Positions 21,983 to 25,316 of a DNA stretch of 25,316 nt are shown piece after piece; within the stretch, counting starts at the first letter, position 1, and the number at the start of each line of letters is the position of its first letter. The position numbers and the translations under genes were made by a program. Source of the DNA: Anaerolineae bacterium (GTDB taxonomy: Bacteria > Chloroflexota > Anaerolineae > 4572-78 > J111); contig JAKLJP010000077.1 in the NCBI GenBank assembly GCA_023151115.1, positions 1 to 25,316 of the forward strand, in the 5' to 3' direction. The notes beneath the pieces are model-generated. The model searched no databases, was not told the origin of the DNA, and was given only the letters and a program-made list of their open reading frames with translations.

Positions 21983-23479
21983 ATGCCCTCAGAGGACTCG
22001 GACAAAATTGAACAACGGATTGACATATCTGGCCAAGCTGGCAATGTCACTCAAATTGGCAAAATAGTAATTCGTATCAGCCAATTTGTTGATGAAAAAA
22101 TCTTCAAACGGTTTGGTTTGGAGCAACGAGTTGGCTTCATCGGAGTGGCAGTTTTAGTTATAGGATCGGCATTTACACTTTACTGGGCTTTACGTCCTCA
22201 ATCGCCTGTACACATGACAGGTGATTTTAATATTGCCATAACTCAATTCCAAGTTGTTGGTCGAGGAGATGGGCTTGACGATGCTCAAGAGTTAGCACAA
22301 AGTTTTGCCAATGCTATAGACCGGGAGATGAGTGGATTGGCAGATGAAATTAAGCAGCGTATAGAGGTTCGCCCCCCTCAAGAGTCAGGGAGCATTATGG
22401 GTGCAACTGAAGAGAAGCGCGCTGAAAATGCCCATATTTTAGCCGAAAAAATCAATGCTGATGTTGTCATTTATGGAATGATTGAGGTGAACGATAAAGC
22501 GGCTACGATTAAACCGGAATTTTATGTTAGAAGTGATGACTTTACTGCGACGGCTGAAGTTACAGGACAGTATCGGATGGGATCTGAGATATCAATTGAT
22601 AAAGTTGACAACATTGCTCGAAAACGTGAGGTCGGAAATATTTTAGCAGATCGGTTTCGTGCTTTGACTTTTATCGTCTATGGCATAGCTGATTTCGTGG
22701 TCGGCAAGTATGAAGATGCTGAAATTAACTTCAGTGAGGCTTTAAAAATTAAAGGTTGGGATAATCCTGATGTCATCTATGTCATGTTGGGCAACACCGC
22801 ACTTAGACAGCACGACTTGATGGATGCTGAACGATACTATCGGCAAGGGTTGGAGGCAAATCCAATTTACTCGCGTGCTTACGCTGGCTTGGGAGGTGTA
22901 CTTTATTTCCAAGCTCTGGGAGATACACAAAGTGACACATACGATACCGTGAATATTGAGCGACTTAATCAATCAATTGAAACCTACCAACAAGCTTTAG
23001 ATCCAAGTCTAGACCGCCCACCCCTGGCTGATATTACGACGAAAGTCAACTTTAGCCTAGGTCAGGCTTATTTGCTCAAGGCTAATATTGAGTCTACCAG
23101 GAATAGCAAAACAAGTGAGCAGGACCTTGCCCTAGCTATGCAAGCTTTTCATGCTGTTATTCAAGATTATGGAGAGGGAAGTAATCCGCGGGTAGAGGAG
23201 CTTGCGGCTCATGCGCATGCTCGTTTGGGGTTGATTTATCGGCTGACTTCTCAATTAGAGAAGGCCATTTCTGAATATGAGCAAGCGCTCAATATCTTGC
23301 CCCCTTTAGATCAGGTCAAGGAGCATAGAGCCTCGTATGAGGCCGCCCTGGGTGATATTTACGTTAAGCTAAAGCAACCATCGAAAGCCATCGAATGGTA
23401 TGAGCGTGCTGTTGCAAATGCTTTACCCGGCTCTTACTGGGAGAAGCGGTATCAGGAGACACTGGACGGGCTGCGATAA
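21983..23479 (+). CDS. Membrane-anchored TPR protein with N-terminal amyloid-type motif (cassette 6)
   Basis: A 498-residue protein. Residues 7-27 (DKIEQRIDISGQAGNVTQIG and K27) repeat the C-terminal motif of the preceding gene product with 12 of 21 residues identical. A basic segment (EKIFKRFGLEQR) and one membrane helix (about 50-69) follow, so the motif should be cytosolic and the rest outside. Residues about 80-215 (FNIAITQFQVVG, ELAQSFANAIDREM, INADVVIYGMIEV) resemble a TolB-N/FlgO-like alpha/beta domain. TPR-type helical repeats cover about 225-300 (YEDAEINFSEALKI, DAERYYRQGLEANP, SRAYAGLG) and 390-495 (LEKAISEYEQALNILP, PSKAIEWYERA). Predicted role: sensor/adaptor that nucleates the partner effector. 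ATG 21983 has AAAGGA at good spacing. Confidence 0.8.
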   Translation: MPSEDSDKIEQRIDISGQAGNVTQIGKIVIRISQFVDEKIFKRFGLEQRVGFIGVAVLVIGSAFTLYWALRPQSPVHMTGDFNIAITQFQVVGRGDGLDDAQELAQSFANAIDREMSGLADEIKQRIEVRPPQESGSIMGATEEKRAENAHILAEKINADVVIYGMIEVNDKAATIKPEFYVRSDDFTATAEVTGQYRMGSEISIDKVDNIARKREVGNILADRFRALTFIVYGIADFVVGKYEDAEINFSEALKIKGWDNPDVIYVMLGNTALRQHDLMDAERYYRQGLEANPIYSRAYAGLGGVLYFQALGDTQSDTYDTVNIERLNQSIETYQQALDPSLDRPPLADITTKVNFSLGQAYLLKANIESTRNSKTSEQDLALAMQAFHAVIQDYGEGSNPRVEELAAHAHARLGLIYRLTSQLEKAISEYEQALNILPPLDQVKEHRASYEAALGDIYVKLKQPSKAIEWYERAVANALPGSYWEKRYQETLDGLR

Positions 23480-23513
23480 GAAGTCCTTGGCCTGGGCTAT
23501 AAGAGAAACCCGT

Positions 23514-25289
23514 ATGCAAACCAGAACTATAGCGACAATTTTTTGGATCATCGTCATAGGCTTAAGTTTGGTTTTTCAGGGTTGTCGCGACACTTCATCT
23601 ATACCTACAACGGTTGAACCAACCCGCCCTGCCTCACCACCGGAGGCTCATGTAACTGAAGTTCCGCTTGGAGAAGCGACTGAGGGCGCTGGTGTTGTAG
23701 ATGTAACCTCACAACCGAAGGTTGATGTAACTGAGGTTCCGCCATTATCGTATCAAATCACGAGTCAAATATCTTTGAAGATAGATCTCGAAACGGTCGC
23801 GCCTTCAGATGTCAAAAATGAGCTTTCTGCCCCCCCCGCTTACTACAAGTGCCTCTTCTGCGGAGGAGGTGCATGTTATCCTGACCTAAGCGCCTCTTAT
23901 GTAGGACCGACTATTGTTGGAGCAGCCACTTCACTCCACGAACGAACCTCAGCCCCATACTCATCGTCTTGGCTAGATTTTCCAGATTGTCCAGATATTT
24001 ATGTCTGTGGCTATGAAGAAAATGAGCCTCTCATTGTCTCACTGATTAACCCATTGGGTCAAGTAATGCTAAAACAAGGGGCAACGGCTGAACCCGTTCG
24101 CGATTATAATAGGGAGGCTATTCGGACCTATTGTTACGAAACTTACGAAATTAGCTTCTTTGATTTTCTGCCGGAAGACCCATTAGGAGAGTACACGATT
24201 GAAATCTTGAGCAAAGATTCGCGGCTGGTTCATCGCTTTGCCTTATTGGATTTAACCAGTCCGGTTATCTACTACTCTAATCGCTTAGAAAATTATGTTA
24301 TAGCGGGATTTGAGCCGTTTGAGGAAATTAGGATTTTGGTCTATAAGGACGGAGGCTTCACATTCACCGGAGGAGCGAAACTTAAGCTAGACGAGAATGG
24401 CGCAGGCTTATTAACTGACAACGATCTAGAAGCCATTTTATTTGTGGTTCGTGAAAACCTCGATTTTATATCAACAGATCCAGATTCTCGATCACCCTTG
24501 AACTATGACAAAATAATTGAGCTAGAACCAAAGAATGCGAAAGCCTACTATTATCGGAGTATCTATGACCATGAGTTTGAATTTGATGAGGCAATTGCTG
24601 ATCTCAGCAGGGCGATTGAGATCGATCCTGGCTACCCACCCGCTTACTATGAACGGGGGCGTCTTTACGAGGAACAGGATAATTACGAGAGAGCCATTGC
24701 CGATTATAGCCAAGCCATTAAACTTGACCCTGGCCACCTTTCTGCTTACAGGAAGCGGTCAGAACTTTATGAGAAGCAGGGTCAGTATGACCAAGCCATT
24801 GCCGATTACAGCAAAATAATCGAACTCGCCCCTGCCAGTTATCCGCGCGATGTCTATCTAAACACCTATTACAAGCGGGCGCATCTTTATGAGAAACAGG
24901 GTCTATTTGACCAAGCCATTGCCGATTACAGTAAACAGATCGAACTCGCCCCTGGTCATCCTTTGGCCTATTATGAAAGAGGAGTTCTTTATAGCAGCCA
25001 CAGCAACTACGATGGAGCCATTACCGATTTTACGAAGGCTATTGAGATTTACCCAAACTACTCCTCTGCCTATTATGCGCGGGCACGTCTTTATGATGAA
25101 CAAGGCAATTATAACCTGGCCATTACCGACTTCACTAAAGCCATTGAACTCGGCTCAGACAAATATGGTGGCGATGCTGGCACTATAGCCGACTACACCA
25201 AAGCTATCGAACTTGATCCCGACTATGCCCTTGCTTACTATAAACGGGGAGTTGCCAGGGTTGTTCAGTTCTATAGGACGCCGACATAA
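23514..25289 (+). CDS. Putative TPR lipoprotein (cassette 6)
   Basis: A 591-residue exported protein. The N-terminal hydrophobic segment (5-20) ends in VFQGC, a lipobox-like site with C24 (F at -3 is unusual, so an anchored form is possible). A Pro/Thr/Val linker repeats VTEVP (47-51, 72-76). The middle region (about 80-330) has a Cys-rich patch (C113, C116, C121 in KCLFCGGGACYP) and beta-rich stretches of unknown family. Residues 333-591 are TPR repeats of the YYERGRLYEEQDNYERAIAD type, about six complete plus one lacking its first helix (GTIADYTKAIELDPDYA) and a shortened last one. The start at ATG 23514, 34 bases after the preceding stop, is where the signal begins. Probably an envelope partner of the preceding TPR protein. 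Confidence 0.78.
   Translation: MQTRTIATIFWIIVIGLSLVFQGCRDTSSIPTTVEPTRPASPPEAHVTEVPLGEATEGAGVVDVTSQPKVDVTEVPPLSYQITSQISLKIDLETVAPSDVKNELSAPPAYYKCLFCGGGACYPDLSASYVGPTIVGAATSLHERTSAPYSSSWLDFPDCPDIYVCGYEENEPLIVSLINPLGQVMLKQGATAEPVRDYNREAIRTYCYETYEISFFDFLPEDPLGEYTIEILSKDSRLVHRFALLDLTSPVIYYSNRLENYVIAGFEPFEEIRILVYKDGGFTFTGGAKLKLDENGAGLLTDNDLEAILFVVRENLDFISTDPDSRSPLNYDKIIELEPKNAKAYYYRSIYDHEFEFDEAIADLSRAIEIDPGYPPAYYERGRLYEEQDNYERAIADYSQAIKLDPGHLSAYRKRSELYEKQGQYDQAIADYSKIIELAPASYPRDVYLNTYYKRAHLYEKQGLFDQAIADYSKQIELAPGHPLAYYERGVLYSSHSNYDGAITDFTKAIEIYPNYSSAYYARARLYDEQGNYNLAITDFTKAIELGSDKYGGDAGTIADYTKAIELDPDYALAYYKRGVARVVQFYRTPT
24484..25245 (+). repeat. TPR-coding repeat units
   Basis: Units of about 102 bases with similar DNA (for example GACCAAGCCATTGCCGATTA at 24790 and 24910) encode TPR motifs. 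One unit is longer by seven codons (near 24836) and one near 25165-25200 lacks its first half, suggesting expansion and contraction by recombination. Confidence 0.75.
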
Positions 25290-25291
25290 TT

Positions 25292-25298
25292 AAGGAGG
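25292..25298 (+). promoter_or_regulatory. Strong Shine-Dalgarno sequence at the right edge
   Basis: AAGGAGG lies 3 bases after the stop of the TPR lipoprotein gene. No ATG, GTG or TTG follows at normal spacing within the remaining 18 bases, so either a start lies just past the edge or it is chance. Confidence 0.35.
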
Positions 25299-25316
25299 TT
25301 ATCAAGGTTCAGACCG

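Larger units (their letters stand above)
12375..25316 (+). mobile_element. Integron gene-cassette array (no integrase in the window)
   Basis: All genes are on the plus strand and most gene blocks are followed by an attC site. Cassettes, cut at G/TT in each R box, are: 1, 12376-13532; 2, 13533-16164; 3, 16165-19775; 4, 19776-20038; 5, 20039-21229; 6, from 21230 past the right edge. The five attC sites share R boxes, arms with two extrahelical bases at the same places, and a related central spacer, as in sedentary chromosomal arrays. Three of the cassettes are long and hold two or three genes, which is unusual. Such arrays without an integrase are called CALIN. intI may lie outside the window or be lost. 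Confidence 0.82.

Noticed and set aside
24484..25245. Tandem DNA repeat element
   Set aside because: The periodicity is explained by TPR motifs in a coding frame.

Overview
The window looks like a chromosomal piece of a Chloroflexota bacterium (Anaerolineae-like; inferred, not proven). Supporting signs are a GC-rich housekeeping half, a cell-wall protein with YabE-like, G5 and 3D domains directly upstream of rsmA (an order known from Gram-positive bacteria), spacers full of heptamer-periodic repeats, and conflict-system domains common in large Chloroflexota and cyanobacterial genomes.

Bases 1-12370 are ordinary and GC-rich. They hold a class I methyltransferase (-), a UvrD/PcrA helicase (+), a non-coding cluster of tRNA-Ser(CGA), tRNA-Ser(GGA) and SRP RNA ending in a strong terminator, a GNAT acetyltransferase, a YabE/RpfB-like wall protein, rsmA (+), tyrS (-), and a two-gene minus-strand unit (four-helix membrane protein and a GH5-like/LysM protein). 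The spacer between the convergent rsmA and tyrS carries two short tandem units. Each has a near-consensus promoter, a pyrimidine-rich body with an anti-Shine-Dalgarno motif and a terminator hairpin, so they look like two sibling small RNAs.

From 12375 to the right edge the composition drops to AT-richer and every gene lies on the plus strand. Five structures of 119-125 bases lie between or after the genes. Each has the layout of an integron attC site: outer R boxes, imperfectly paired arms with two extrahelical bases, and a conserved inner spacer. A perfect R box at 12375 lies downstream of an outward strong promoter, like attI plus Pc. No integrase gene is in the window. I read this as an integron cassette array whose integrase is absent or lies elsewhere.

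Cassettes: 1 (12376-13532), an EAD7-like/transmembrane/lectin-like protein; 2 (13533-16164), an AvaI/BsoBI-type restriction-modification operon; 3 (16165-19775), a membrane-anchored beta-propeller and a SpoIID-domain secreted protein; 4 (19776-20038), no convincing gene; 5 (20039-21229), a PUA/EVE-like plus NucS-like nuclease; 6 (21230 to beyond the edge), a three-gene unit. In cassette 6 a small helical protein ends with a roughly 21-residue motif that recurs at the cytosolic N terminus of the next gene product, a membrane-anchored TPR protein. A putative TPR lipoprotein follows. The shared motif in adjacent genes resembles bacterial amyloid-signalling (BASS/RHIM-like) effector-adaptor pairs. 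This would be a trans-envelope sensing and cell-death or defence system carried by an integron cassette, and it is the most interesting hypothesis in the window.
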